From: Candidatus Iainarchaeum sp.
Lineage (GTDB): Archaea > Iainarchaeota > Iainarchaeia > Iainarchaeales > UBA10219
Assembly: GCA_018304425.1 (NCBI GenBank)
Contig: JAGVWE010000007.1
Coordinates: 1 to 64,000, forward strand
DNA: 64,000 nt
Reading direction: 5' to 3'
In this document: positions 39,280 through 46,896 of the stretch, in pieces
Numbering within the stretch: the stretch's first letter is position 1
Layout of the letters: each line of letters opens with the position of its first letter
Program-made: the position numbers and the translations under genes
The notes under the pieces: model-generated
The model's input: the letters and a program-made list of their open reading frames with translations, nothing else
Databases searched by the model: none
Told to the model about the DNA's origin: nothing

Positions 39280-41157
39280 TCAGGCGCTGTCATCGCCTTT
39301 CCCACTTTCCTGGGTTTTCTGCGCCTTCTGCCGGGCAAACATGTCCCGGATTTCCTTGGTGGAAGTGGCTTCCTCGGCCTTCTTGTCCGTGCGGAAGGAA
39401 ACCAGGCGCGGGAATCGCAACGCGTATCCCGGCTTGCCGGCTTCCCGGCCGCAGGCATGCACCGGGCTGCGCGTGATTTCGTCGGCGCGCACCTCGATGA
39501 CGTGCACGGGCTCGGTCCACACGTCGGGTTCAAGGCCGGACTCCACGCGCGCGGGCTTCCGGTTGGCCTTGATTTTCTTCAAGCGCTCCTCCCATTCCGC
39601 GAGCTGGGCCTCGCTCAAGCCCGTGCCAATCTTGGCGATGCTTTCAAAGCAATCCCTTTCCCCATTGTAGGCGGCGGCCAGCAAGGCCCCCAACCCGAAC
39701 CGGGTGCGGATGCCCTTCCCCTTGAAGTAACCGATGACCGCCAAATCCACGGAGTCCTGCAACTCGCCCTTGTAACTGCGCTTCAGTTTTATCCACGCGA
39801 ACTTCCTCGCACCCGCGATGTACTTCGCGTCCAGGTCCTTTGCGACGATGCCTTCCAGGCCCTGCTCGATGCACCGCGTGAAGAAAGCGTCCACGGCTTC
39901 CGGCTCCTTCGTCACTATCATCGGCGTCACGTCCAGCACCCCGCCCCTTTCCACGATTCGCTCCAGGGTTTTCCTGCGCTCCCGGAACGGCAAGGGCATG
40001 AGGTTTTTTCCGTCCACCATCATGACGTCAAAGGCGAACAACTTCAGCGGCAGCTCCTCGGAAGCCCTTTCGATGCCGTGCTTGCGCTTCCGCTGGATGG
40101 TCACCTGGAAGGGGAAGAACTCCCCGGTTTCCTCGTTCACCGCCAGGGCCTCCCCCTCGATGATGGCAGTCCGGGCCTTCAAGTGGGTTTTGACGCCTTC
40201 AATGACTTCGGGGAACATGGGTGTTACATTCTCGCTGCGGCGGCTGAAGATGCTTACCTCGTCTTCCCTCTTGTGCACCTGCAGCCGGAAACCGTCGAAC
40301 TTTCCCTCCACCATGCATTCCCCGAGCTTTTCCACGATTTCTCCCGCTGAAGGCAGCCGCTCGGCCAGGGTGGGCCGGATGGGCACGCCAGGCGTCAGCT
40401 CCACGGCATCCAGTCCCTTGAGGCCCTTTTCCTTGAGCAACCGCGCGATGTCCCCCAAATCCGAGTGAATGTTGTACTTTTCCTCGATGCGTTCCCGCAG
40501 CAGCTGCCGCACGCGCCGCTCGAACTCCTCTCCCCGCTTTTCCTCTTTTTTTTCCTTGAGCTCGGCCTCGATTTTTTCGGCGGCCCGCTTCTCCTTTGCC
40601 AAAAATTCTTTCGAGTAAACGACGGCCAAGGCGTCCATCAAGGTGGGGTCGCCGATGCCCAGCCGCATGGCCCCCAACGGAATCCTTGTGACGAATTTGG
40701 CTTCCAAGGGAGAGGCGCTGTTCAGGAGCTCGGCCAGCAGCTTGAGCTTCTGCTCCTGGCTACCGTGGCCCGAGGCCTTCGCGATGCGCAAAAAGTTGTC
40801 GTACACCTTTTCGACGGACAGTTTTTCGCGGAAGAGACTTTGCTGCCGCTTTTTTTCCGCGATTTCCTGGGCCACCAGGCCGAGGTCGCCGAGTTTCTGG
40901 AACCGCTTCCCGACTTCCTCCCGCGCGTACCCAGAAGTCATGGCCAGGGCCTCTTCCACGAGCTTCTCCCCCAAGCCGATGTCATAGCCCTTGAAGCCCG
41001 GGGCAATCTGGCCCTGGCACAGGTAAATGACCTTGGAGACAACGGCGGCATCGGTCTCCCGCTCCCGCAGGAGCCCCCCCAGCAGGGAAGTCATCTCCAG
41101 GCGCGAGGCAGCGGCCTCGATTCGCTCCCAGTAACCGGCCAATTTCCCGAATTCCAT
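39280..41157 (-). CDS. lig: ATP-dependent DNA ligase
   Basis: The ATG at 41157 (MEFGKLAGYWERIEAAASRL) is preferred to a TTG six codons upstream. The 625-residue enzyme has an N-terminal DNA-binding domain (1-210) and the adenylation domain. ECMVEGKFDGFRLQVHK carries the nucleotidyl-accepting Lys of K-x-D-G (about 280-296), and RSENVTPMFPEVI, EGEALAVNEETGEFFPFQ and EGIVAKDLDAKYIAGARKFA follow. The OB domain at the end has WIKLKRSYKGELQDSVDLAV. It seals nicks in replication and repair as in other archaea and eukaryotes. Confidence 0.95.
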   Translation of the reverse strand: MEFGKLAGYWERIEAAASRLEMTSLLGGLLRERETDAAVVSKVIYLCQGQIAPGFKGYDIGLGEKLVEEALAMTSGYAREEVGKRFQKLGDLGLVAQEIAEKKRQQSLFREKLSVEKVYDNFLRIAKASGHGSQEQKLKLLAELLNSASPLEAKFVTRIPLGAMRLGIGDPTLMDALAVVYSKEFLAKEKRAAEKIEAELKEKKEEKRGEEFERRVRQLLRERIEEKYNIHSDLGDIARLLKEKGLKGLDAVELTPGVPIRPTLAERLPSAGEIVEKLGECMVEGKFDGFRLQVHKREDEVSIFSRRSENVTPMFPEVIEGVKTHLKARTAIIEGEALAVNEETGEFFPFQVTIQRKRKHGIERASEELPLKLFAFDVMMVDGKNLMPLPFRERRKTLERIVERGGVLDVTPMIVTKEPEAVDAFFTRCIEQGLEGIVAKDLDAKYIAGARKFAWIKLKRSYKGELQDSVDLAVIGYFKGKGIRTRFGLGALLAAAYNGERDCFESIAKIGTGLSEAQLAEWEERLKKIKANRKPARVESGLEPDVWTEPVHVIEVRADEITRSPVHACGREAGKPGYALRFPRLVSFRTDKKAEEATSTKEIRDMFARQKAQKTQESGKGDDSA

Positions 41158-41271
41158 GCCATCATAGGGAGTCAATGGCCTTAAAACCCTTGTTCCCAGC
41201 CTTTCCAGGCCCCCAACAGGGAAATATTTAAATGGCCGAACTCCCTATATTCTGCCGTTCCAGGGACTTGC

Positions 41272-41918
41272 ATGGCGAAACCAGGTGCATCGGCCGAAGA
41301 CGGGGGCGGCAGCACTTCCACGGGCATCCAAGAATTGGCACCTTTCTGGGGGGCGGTTTCCCCAAGGGAGCCGTGGTCCTCGTGGCCGGTTCCTCGGGCA
41401 GCGGCAAGACCATTTTCTCGTTCAACTGGCTGTTCGACGGCGCCCGCAAGGGCGAGAACGGCGTCTACGTCACCTTCACCGAGCCCCTGTTCAAGTCCGT
41501 GAAAAACCTGGAAGTCATGGACTTCTACGACCGCAAGCTCATCGAAGACGAGACCATCAAGATCCTGGACATCCGCGACCTCTACGCCGAGCAAGGCTTC
41601 GACGCCCAGCGCATCCTGGACACCGTGGAACGGCAGGTCAAGGAAACCAACGCCAAACGCCTCTGCATCGATTCCGTGACCGCGATCGCCTACAACCTGG
41701 ACGACAAGGCGAAGACCCGGAAATTCATTTTCGTGGACTCGCTGTCCACGATGCTGATTTACAACCGGCCGGACGTCTTCGCGCGGTTCATCCACAGCGT
41801 GCTCGTGAAAATCCGGCTGAACTCCATCAGCGGCCTGCTGTTGTTCATTGAAACGCAGGCGGACCGGGAAGTCCGCGCCGAAATCGCACAGTTGTGCGAC
41901 AAGGTCCTGCGGGTCTAG
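41272..41918 (+). pseudogene. KaiC/RecA-like ATPase, frameshifted and possibly chimeric
   Basis: The ATG at 41272 opens MAKPGASAEDGGGSTSTGIQ, the expected start of a KaiC-like ATPase. A base is missing near 41335-41340, and the other frame continues GTFLGGGFPKGAVVLVAGSS with Walker A GSSGSGKT. A first Walker B (RLCIDSVTAIAY) is followed at once by a second (KFIFVDSLSTMLIY) and the C-terminal part of a related but different ATPase family. A normal RecA-fold protein has only one. The gene looks like a fusion by deletion between two tandem paralogues, plus a frameshift. Confidence 0.65.
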
Positions 41919-41924
41919 GGGCTT

Positions 41925-42317
41925 TCACCAGCCGTCTGTTTTGAGGTTTTTCACGCGGTCGAAATGTTTGCGGTTGTTGGTGACCAAGATGGCCTCATGG
42001 CATACTGCGATGGCCGCAATCATGAGGTCCAGTACTTCGAGGCGGTTCCCCTTGCGGATGAATTCTGCGTCGAGTAGGGCGACCTGTTCGGCGGCATCAA
42101 CTTCGAAGGGAAGCGGTTGTAGCGAGGCCAGGAATTTCCTCGCAAGGTCGAGGCTGGCAGGCGTGCCATACAGCCGCTCTCCAACCAGCACTTCGTATAT
42201 GTTGATGCAGGTAGTGGCGATTTCCTTGTCCTGCTCCGGTAGTTGCCGTAATTTTGCGGTCGCAGCCTCTTTTCCGCGAAGATAGGCGATGATGCAATCG
42301 GAGTCAAGGATTATCAT
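41925..42317 (-). CDS. vapC: VapC-type PIN-domain toxin
   Basis: The 130-residue protein carries the PIN acidic residues in MIILDSDCIIAYLRG (about 1-15), INIYEVLVGERLYG (about 39-52), LEVLDLMIAAIAV (about 93-105) and LVTNNRKHFDRV (about 111-122). It is a likely RNA-cleaving toxin. It starts 14 bases inside the antitoxin gene and ends seven bases from the convergent KaiC-like pseudogene. This is the first of the toxin modules of the accessory region. Confidence 0.8.
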   Translation of the reverse strand: MIILDSDCIIAYLRGKEAATAKLRQLPEQDKEIATTCINIYEVLVGERLYGTPASLDLARKFLASLQPLPFEVDAAEQVALLDAEFIRKGNRLEVLDLMIAAIAVCHEAILVTNNRKHFDRVKNLKTDGW

Positions 42318-42558
42318 GCATTCTCGCCTGTCGTTTCCAGAATGATGCCGTCGAGTCTTTCCTCAGTCGCCTGTACAAGGCCAGCCGCTTTTCGGCTTCC
42401 TCATCGGTCATCGGGATGCTGCCGAAATACTTCATGAGGTCGGGTTGTTCCTTTTCCGCCAGCCGCTCGAGCAGGTCGCTGAAGCTCTCGCCTTCGTGCT
42501 TGGCCCTGATGAGCTTCTCATAGACCTTGCCCTTGATGGTAAGGGTTTTGAAGACCAT
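42304..42558 (-). CDS. vapB: DUF217-type VapB antitoxin
   Basis: From the ATG at 42558 the 84-residue protein begins MVFKTLTIKGKVYEKLIRAK and contains the HEGESFSDLLERLAEKEQP pattern of DUF217 antitoxins, which bind DNA through an N-terminal ribbon or AbrB-like fold. The tail (RRLRKDSTASFWKRQARMHD) would contact the PIN toxin. An inverted repeat starts three bases upstream. Upstream ATGs add residues that run through the operator and are rejected. Confidence 0.7.
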   Translation of the reverse strand: MVFKTLTIKGKVYEKLIRAKHEGESFSDLLERLAEKEQPDLMKYFGSIPMTDEEAEKRLALYRRLRKDSTASFWKRQARMHDNP

Positions 42559-42560
42559 GC

Positions 42561-42580
42561 TATGTTTAAGGTTAAACATA
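42561..42580 (-). promoter_or_regulatory. operator inverted repeat of the vapBC operon
   Basis: TATGTTTAA (42561-42569) and TTAAACATA (42572-42580) are perfect 9-bp arms around GG, immediately before the antitoxin start. A TATA-like sequence (TATTTAAT on the plus strand, next to 42581) adjoins it. The placement suggests autorepression. Confidence 0.6.
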
Positions 42581-42692
42581 TATTTAATCCTTGCTTCCAT
42601 CCTTTTAAGCAACAAACTATTTTTAAGGCAATTGTCGTAATATTGGTGTGTTCGGAGAGTAGATTAATATAGCCATAAAGCAATATAGCTAT

Positions 42693-42941
42693 ATGGCTAC
42701 AACTACGTTGCGGGTGCAACTGCCGGAGGAAAAAGCCAGAAAGGTGCGGGAGCAAGCCATGAAACGCTTCGGTTATTCGAAAGGGGCCATCAGCAAGGCG
42801 CTCAATGTGGCCTTGGATGAATGGTTGGGGAAGGCGAAACCAGCCAAACCGCCTATCACGGCCAAGGACTTGTTAGGGCGGCTGAGTGGCGTAAAGGAGT
42901 CCTCCGTGGAACTCCAGCACAAGGCTCGTGACTATTGGTAG
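42693..42941 (+). CDS. ribbon-helix-helix antitoxin
   Basis: The 82-residue protein begins MATTTLRVQLPEEKARKVRE, a ribbon-helix-helix start (beta strand TTLRVQLP, then two helices KARKVREQAMKRFG and SKGAISKALNVALDEWL). Its acidic-aromatic tail (ELQHKARDYW) would bind the toxin encoded nine bases downstream. TATA-like AATATAGC lies about 15 bp upstream. It is divergent from the vapBC pair at 42304-42317. Confidence 0.75.
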   Translation: MATTTLRVQLPEEKARKVREQAMKRFGYSKGAISKALNVALDEWLGKAKPAKPPITAKDLLGRLSGVKESSVELQHKARDYW

Positions 42942-42949
42942 GCTGTGCC

Positions 42950-43354
42950 ATGTATTTGCTGGACACCAACATTTTTTTGGAAATCCTCCTCGATGGCGCA
43001 CGCGCCACCGAATGCCTGCGCCTGCTCTCCCTTTTGCAGGGCGAACGGCTGTCTGCGGTTGTTTCGAAGTTCGCGGTTTATTCGATTTGCCTGATTCTTT
43101 TCAGGAAAAAACAACCCGATCTGGCCCGGGATTTCCTGGCCTATCTGGATTCCCTTCCAACCCTGCAAATCCATGGGACCTCCCTTGAGGAGGATGCCGA
43201 AGCCTTCGCCAGCGCGGAGAAATTTGGCCTTGACTTTGACGACGGCCTGCAGTTTACGGTTGCCAAGCGCTTGAGCGTGGAAGCCATCGTCTCCTTTGAC
43301 CGGGACTTCGACAAGACCCCCTTGAAGCGCCTGGAGCCAAGTCAAATCCTTTGA
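42950..43354 (+). CDS. vapC: PIN-domain toxin
   Basis: The ATG at 42950 gives 134 residues (a TTG five codons upstream is less likely). YLLDTNIFLEILLDG (about 2-16) has the first Asp and Glu. SKFAVYSICLILF, FGLDFDDGLQFTVA (paired Asp, about 91-104) and SFDRDFDKTPLKRL complete a PIN ribonuclease. It forms a toxin-antitoxin pair with the preceding ribbon-helix-helix gene and sits head to tail with the tail-cassette array that begins at 43369. Confidence 0.8.
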   Translation: MYLLDTNIFLEILLDGARATECLRLLSLLQGERLSAVVSKFAVYSICLILFRKKQPDLARDFLAYLDSLPTLQIHGTSLEEDAEAFASAEKFGLDFDDGLQFTVAKRLSVEAIVSFDRDFDKTPLKRLEPSQIL

Positions 43355-43368
43355 CGAGAACCGCTGTT

Positions 43369-43575
43369 TCACTCGGCTTCCGTTTCCTGTCGTCTGACCC
43401 GAAGGAAGATGCCCGCCGCAATCAGGGCCGCGAGCGCCATCGTGAGTTCGTCGTACTCGGGGATGACGTTGAGGGTGTTGCGGCTGCCGAAGGCGCTGGT
43501 CGTGGTTGGACGGGAAAACCGCTCGTTTCCCATATCGTCAGTAAAACATTTGGCGGTGAAATATGACAGTCGAAT
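43369..43575 (-). pseudogene. tail copy 1: C-terminal end of an IPEYDE sorting-signal surface protein
   Basis: In a frame different from the vapC gene that overlaps it, the minus strand encodes ..SAFGSRNTLNVIPEYDELTM followed by a hydrophobic stretch (ALAALIAAGIFL), basic RVRR and a stop at 43369. The same tail ends the intact protein at 48316. No start or signal peptide precedes it, so it is a 3' remnant. Its hydrophobic part matches that of the intact gene almost exactly, while the upstream part matches tail copy 3. Confidence 0.8.
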
Positions 43576-43952
43576 ATTCTGTTGAGCCCTGGTACGCGCT
43601 TGAAATGCCTGGCGTTCCCGGTCAACAGGGTTTCCCGGGCTTGGAGGGCAATGGCCGCAATCATGCAGTCCTGTGGTTCGATGGGTTGGCCGGTTTGCCA
43701 GAGTCCTTGCTGGATTTCGCCTGCCTCGTTTGCGGCTTGGGCATCCAATGGCAGGGCAGGCAGGGAGGAAAAGAGTTCGCGGACGCGTTGCCTTTCTTCT
43801 TTTCCGGCGCGGTGGAGGCTTTGAATGACTTCAAACACGGTGATAGCCGTCGTCAGCAACGGTTCGCCTTTTCGCTTCAACTCCTCCGCCTTGGCGGCCG
43901 CACCCTTTTCTCCCCTGATAAGGTCAATGACGTAGCTGGTGTCAAGAATCAT
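43422..43952 (-). CDS. vapC: VapC-type PIN toxin, copy A, running into a surface-protein tail
   Basis: MILDTSYVIDLIRGEKGAAA (Asp 4), TVFEVIQSLHRAG (Glu), EPQDCMIAAIALQA (Asp) and LTGNARHFKRVPGL make an apparently complete PIN domain of about 125 residues. The frame then continues for about 50 residues that merely translate the overlapping tail copy 1, so the natural stop is lost and the toxin is fused to filler. It pairs with the vapB copy at 43949-44185 by ATGA overlap. Copy B at 45751 is its close relative. Confidence 0.7.
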   Translation of the reverse strand: MILDTSYVIDLIRGEKGAAAKAEELKRKGEPLLTTAITVFEVIQSLHRAGKEERQRVRELFSSLPALPLDAQAANEAGEIQQGLWQTGQPIEPQDCMIAAIALQARETLLTGNARHFKRVPGLNRIFDCHISPPNVLLTIWETSGFPVQPRPAPSAAATPSTSSPSTTNSRWRSRP

Positions 43953-44185
43953 GGACGGAAGCCTTCCATGAGGGCGCGACTCCGCGCCAGGCCGGTGGCT
44001 CTCGACGCTTGCACGGCTTCCTCCACCGTTGCCGTGGTCTTCTTGGACAGTATGCCCGCGAATTTCGTCAAATCCGTTTTGTTGGTGAGCCTGCAAATCA
44101 CTTGGCTGAAGCTCTCCCGCGCTTTTTTGCTGGAGGCCAGGCGCTTATAGGCGTCCACCGTAATCGAAATCGTTTTCGTTGCCAA
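43949..44185 (-). CDS. vapB: DUF217-type VapB antitoxin, copy A
   Basis: I place the start at the TTG at 44185 (MATKTISITVDAYKRLASSK), because the TATA box CTTAAATACACG lies about 30 bp upstream and copy B shares this position. An ATG at 44209 would add nine residues. The 78-residue protein has the DUF217 pattern ISITVDAYKRL...ESFSQVICRLT and a tail (QASRATGLARSRALMEGF). Repeats of TACACATA and TACGTGTA just upstream may be the operator. It is nearly identical to copy B at 46323. Confidence 0.7.
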   Translation of the reverse strand: MATKTISITVDAYKRLASSKKARESFSQVICRLTNKTDLTKFAGILSKKTTATVEEAVQASRATGLARSRALMEGFRP

Positions 44186-44261
44186 TCTCCCACCTACACA
44201 TACATACACATACGTGTATTTAAGGCTTTGGCTGGAAAAGTGGTCGCCCTCGTTTATGCCA

Positions 44262-44380
44262 TTAAACGGTTTTCCCGCGTTCCATGCGCCTAATCCATCC
44301 GAAGGCGAGCGCGGCCAGTAGTACGGTCAAGGCCAGCGTGTAGTCCTCGTATTCTGGGTTCACCTCGGTTAATGCTTTTT
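44262..44380 (-). pseudogene. tail copy 2: sorting-signal tail after the AbiE genes
   Basis: Overlapping the end of the AbiEii-like gene in another frame, the minus strand reads ALTEVNPEYEDYTLALTVLL AALAFGW and then basic IRRMERGK before a stop at 44262. The N-P-E-Y core, hydrophobic span and basic end match the tripartite tails at 43369, 45767, 46651 and 48316, but this copy is the most diverged. No gene upstream fits it. Confidence 0.65.
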
Positions 44381-45148
44381 CAGCCCATTTTTTTGAATCC
44401 GTTCTTCAATTTCTTTTTTCACTTGGGGAAAGGAAGGCAGCGGGCCGCCAACCAGCCCACCCAAGTCCCGTTCCCAACTGCCTTTTTTTTCGTCCACTTT
44501 GGCCCAGAAACCGTCTGGCGTGAACCGGAGCCCGGCATGCGCCATTTTCCTGCTTATGAGCCCCGGTTCGGCGGGCACGCCTCTTCGTTTCAGCAGGTGC
44601 CAGAGGTCGTAGACGTCCCTGGCCTTGTTTCTTTCATGGATTGCCCTGATTTTTTCGGCAAGGATTTCTTTTTCGTCCATGGCAAACAGATTGAATGGCC
44701 GGATCTCCCGATAAATCGGGGCATACGGAAACGTTTGAACGGGCAGCAGCACGCGTTCCCTCAAGCTGATGTTGACGGCAAGGGAGGTTAGGCTTTCCTT
44801 GCTGCCGTCGTAAAGCGGCCCCCTTGCCTGCACGTAAACGTTTGTGCTCCTTTCAAACGCTTCCACGGTTGCCTTCGCCTTTACGTCCAGCAAGCTGAAA
44901 AGGCCGGGTAACCGCGTAAAGAAATTTTTTGGCTTGAAGCCTTTTCCAGCCGTGAAGTCGAGGTCTTCGCTGAAACGGTCCAACTTGTACGCCTTGTATA
45001 GGCAGGTTCCGCCTTTAAAGACGAGCTTGCTCCCGAACTCCCGGTAAATGTTTATCAAGGCCAGGTCCTGCAGGTAATCCAATTCCGTGAGCCGGAGGCT
45101 GAGGCCCTTGAATTTTGCGACGGCCTGCAGTTCTTCACGCTTGAGCAT
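44369..45148 (-). CDS. AbiEii-type nucleotidyltransferase toxin
   Basis: The 259-residue protein has the AbiEii signature LVFKGGTCLYKAYKLDRFSE DLDF: the Gly-Gly motif (about 43-47) and the D-x-D of the nucleotidyltransferase metal site (about 62-64). EKIRAIHERNKARDVYDLWH (about 165-184) gives the conserved Lys/Arg-Asp helix. Such toxins act by nucleotide transfer in type IV systems and abortive infection. It overlaps the antitoxin gene by 14 bases, and its end overlaps tail copy 2. Confidence 0.85.
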   Translation of the reverse strand: MLKREELQAVAKFKGLSLRLTELDYLQDLALINIYREFGSKLVFKGGTCLYKAYKLDRFSEDLDFTAGKGFKPKNFFTRLPGLFSLLDVKAKATVEAFERSTNVYVQARGPLYDGSKESLTSLAVNISLRERVLLPVQTFPYAPIYREIRPFNLFAMDEKEILAEKIRAIHERNKARDVYDLWHLLKRRGVPAEPGLISRKMAHAGLRFTPDGFWAKVDEKKGSWERDLGGLVGGPLPSFPQVKKEIEERIQKNGLKKH

Positions 45149-45722
45149 GCAGCGCCTCCCGCAATTTTTTGGCCCAGCCCCTCGCCTTTTTCGCGTGAAG
45201 CAAAAGCCTGTCCCTGTTGATTTTCCGCTTGTTGTTTTTTATGATGTCCACGGCCTCGGCCAAAGACATTTTCCTGGTCGCCAAGGCGTCCACGATTGCT
45301 TTTTCTTTCTCGGCCAAGAAGATTTCCCGGCCCTGGTAGGTCGTCCGCTGGAAGCCGGTGAAGGCGGTTTCCTTGATTTTGATGAATTCAATCCGGGCGT
45401 TCCCATAGGAAACGATTTTTTTCTTCCTCTTCCGGGTCGTGATTACATGGATGGTGAACGGCAGTTGCTCCGTCAATTTATGGTAGTTTAACGCCGCCCA
45501 GCACGAGATATAACTTGGCCAGACGATCCATGACGCCACGAGGAATGAATCCGTTTCCAGCGTGTACTTGCCCTTCTCGATTTCGTGGAGGACGCCCGCC
45601 TTTTTCAGCCGGTGTGCGACGAGGTACGCGTAATCAATGCCTTTATGGAGCGTGTCGGCGAGGTCCCTGGCCGTAAAAACCGGGTACGGCTTTAATGCCT
45701 CCAGCTCCTTCTTTTTTATCAT
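45135..45722 (-). CDS. AbiEi-type antitoxin
   Basis: The 195-residue protein has the AbiEi layout: an N-terminal winged helix (FTARDLADTLHKGIDYAYLV, AHRLKKAGVLHEIEKGKYTL; about 15-60) and a C-terminal domain starting WPSYISCWAALNYHKLTEQL and including VITTRKRKKKIVSYGNARIE. It is expected to repress the operon and neutralise the toxin. A small inverted repeat TATCA/TGATA lies just upstream (about 45734-45748), and a TATA-like TTTATAAGG at about 45766-45774 overlaps the stop of tail copy 3. Confidence 0.85.
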   Translation of the reverse strand: MIKKKELEALKPYPVFTARDLADTLHKGIDYAYLVAHRLKKAGVLHEIEKGKYTLETDSFLVASWIVWPSYISCWAALNYHKLTEQLPFTIHVITTRKRKKKIVSYGNARIEFIKIKETAFTGFQRTTYQGREIFLAEKEKAIVDALATRKMSLAEAVDIIKNNKRKINRDRLLLHAKKARGWAKKLREALHAQA

Positions 45723-45750
45723 TCCACCAACCTTATCAAAACTGATATGA

Positions 45751-46326
45751 TTAGCCGCCCAACAATTTATAAGGCTTTTCGCTGGTGTTGCCGCCTAATC
45801 CCTGCAAACGCCATGGCCGCCAGGATAACGGCCAGCGCCATCGTGAGTTCGTCGTATTCGGGGATGACGTTGAGCGTGTTGTGGCTGCCGAAGGCGCTGG
45901 TCGTGGTTGGACGGGAAAACCGCTCGTTTCCCATATCGTCAGTAAAACATTTGGCGGTGAAATATGACAGTCGAATATTCTCTTGGCGTTCCTGGTCAAC
46001 AGGATTTCACGGGCTTGAAGGGCAATGGCCGCAATCATGCAGTCTTGTGGTTCGATGGGTTGGCCGCTTTGCCAGAGCCCTTGCTGGATTTCGCCTGCCT
46101 CATTCGCGGCTTGGGCATCCAATGGCAGGGCGGGCAGCGAGGAAAAAAGTTCTTGGACGCGTTGTTTTTCTTCTTTTCGGGCACGGTGCAGGCTTTGAAC
46201 TACTTCGAACACCGTGACGGCCGTCGTCAGCAACGGTTCGCCTTTCTTCTTCAATTCCTCGGCTTTGGTGACCGCACCCTTTTCCCCCCGAATCAGGTCA
46301 ATGACATAGGTGGTGTCAAGAATCAT
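45751..46326 (-). CDS. vapC: VapC-type PIN toxin, copy B, C-terminus damaged
   Basis: It is a close copy of the toxin at 43422: MILDTTYVIDLIRGEKGAVT, VFEVVQSLHRARK, EPQDCMIAAIALQA. The last strand is cut, because the HFKRVPGL segment present in copy A is missing and the frame jumps from LTRNA to KRIFDCH, which is translation of tail copy 3. The frame then runs through the tail to 45751. It has lost the end of the PIN fold and may be inactive. Its antitoxin is intact. Confidence 0.65.
   Translation of the reverse strand: MILDTTYVIDLIRGEKGAVTKAEELKKKGEPLLTTAVTVFEVVQSLHRARKEEKQRVQELFSSLPALPLDAQAANEAGEIQQGLWQSGQPIEPQDCMIAAIALQAREILLTRNAKRIFDCHISPPNVLLTIWETSGFPVQPRPAPSAATTRSTSSPNTTNSRWRWPLSWRPWRLQGLGGNTSEKPYKLLGG
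45767..45985 (-). pseudogene. tail copy 3: IPEYDE sorting-signal tail
   Basis: In the frame not used by vapC, the minus strand encodes SAFGSHNTLNVIPEYDELTM, a hydrophobic stretch (ALAVILAAMAFAGI) and basic RRQHQRK with a stop at 45767. About 120 bp upstream of the hydrophobic part are almost identical to tail copy 1. The hydrophobic part itself differs, which is mosaic structure with a switch inside the conserved P-E-Y-D-E region. Confidence 0.8.
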
Positions 46327-46568
46327 TGTTGGAGGCCTTCCATTAGGGCGCGACTGCGTGCCAGGCCGGCAGCCCTTGACGCTTGCACGGCCTTTTCCAT
46401 GGTGGCCGCGGTTTTCTTGGACAAGATGCCCGCGAATTTCGTCAAATCCGTTTTGTTGGTGAGCCTGCAAATGACTTGGCTGAAGCTTTCCCGTTCCATT
46501 TTACTAGAAGCCAGGCGCTTGTAGGCGTCCACCGTAATCGAAATGGTTTTCGTCGCCAAAGCTATCAC
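46323..46568 (-). CDS. vapB: DUF217-type VapB antitoxin, copy B
   Basis: The start is a GTG at 46568 or the TTG at 46559 shared with copy A (MATKTISITVDAYKRLASSK). The 78-81-residue protein differs from copy A by only a few residues. The upstream repeats with TACACATAC and ATACGTGTA followed by a TATA box match copy A, so the promoter was duplicated too. It overlaps its toxin by four bases. Confidence 0.72.
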   Translation of the reverse strand: MIALATKTISITVDAYKRLASSKMERESFSQVICRLTNKTDLTKFAGILSKKTAATMEKAVQASRAAGLARSRALMEGLQQ

Positions 46569-46650
46569 CTACACATACATACACATACGTGTATTTAAGG
46601 ATTTGGTTGAAACCGCCTTCTCTGCCCAGTCTGCCCGGTTTGCCCAGGCC

Positions 46651-46896
46651 TCACCGGTCTTTCCCGCGTTCCCTGCGCCGGATGTGCGCGAACGCCATCG
46701 CCACCAGGGCCACGGCTAGCAGCAGGGTTAGGTCATCGTACTCGGGGATGACGTTGAGGGTGTTGGGGCTGCAGGCGCTCGTCGTGGTGTAGAGGTCGTC
46801 GGCCACCACGCGGATGTAATAGTCGCCGCTGGTGATGTCGCAGTTCCAGGCGTACACGCAGTTGATGTCTTGAGGTCGCAGACGGGTGGAGACCAT
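46651..46896 (-). pseudogene. tail copy 4: Ig-like end plus sorting tail of a surface protein
   Basis: The 81-residue frame encodes DINCVYAWNCDITSGDYYIR VVADD and ACSPNTLNVIPEYDDLTLLL with a basic IRRRERGKDR end. The intact protein at 48316 ends with the clearly homologous SCLYSWTCDVTIGNYYLRVE and the same ACSPNTLNVIPEYDE. This is therefore the C-terminal 80 residues of a paralogue whose remainder was replaced by the ATPase gene. The ATPase stop touches its first codon. Confidence 0.82.

Noticed and set aside
43369..43575. Programmed frameshift joining vapC to the surface tail
   Set aside because: No slippery sequence or stimulating structure is seen, and a PIN toxin fused to a sorting signal makes no sense. 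Remnant overlap explains it better.
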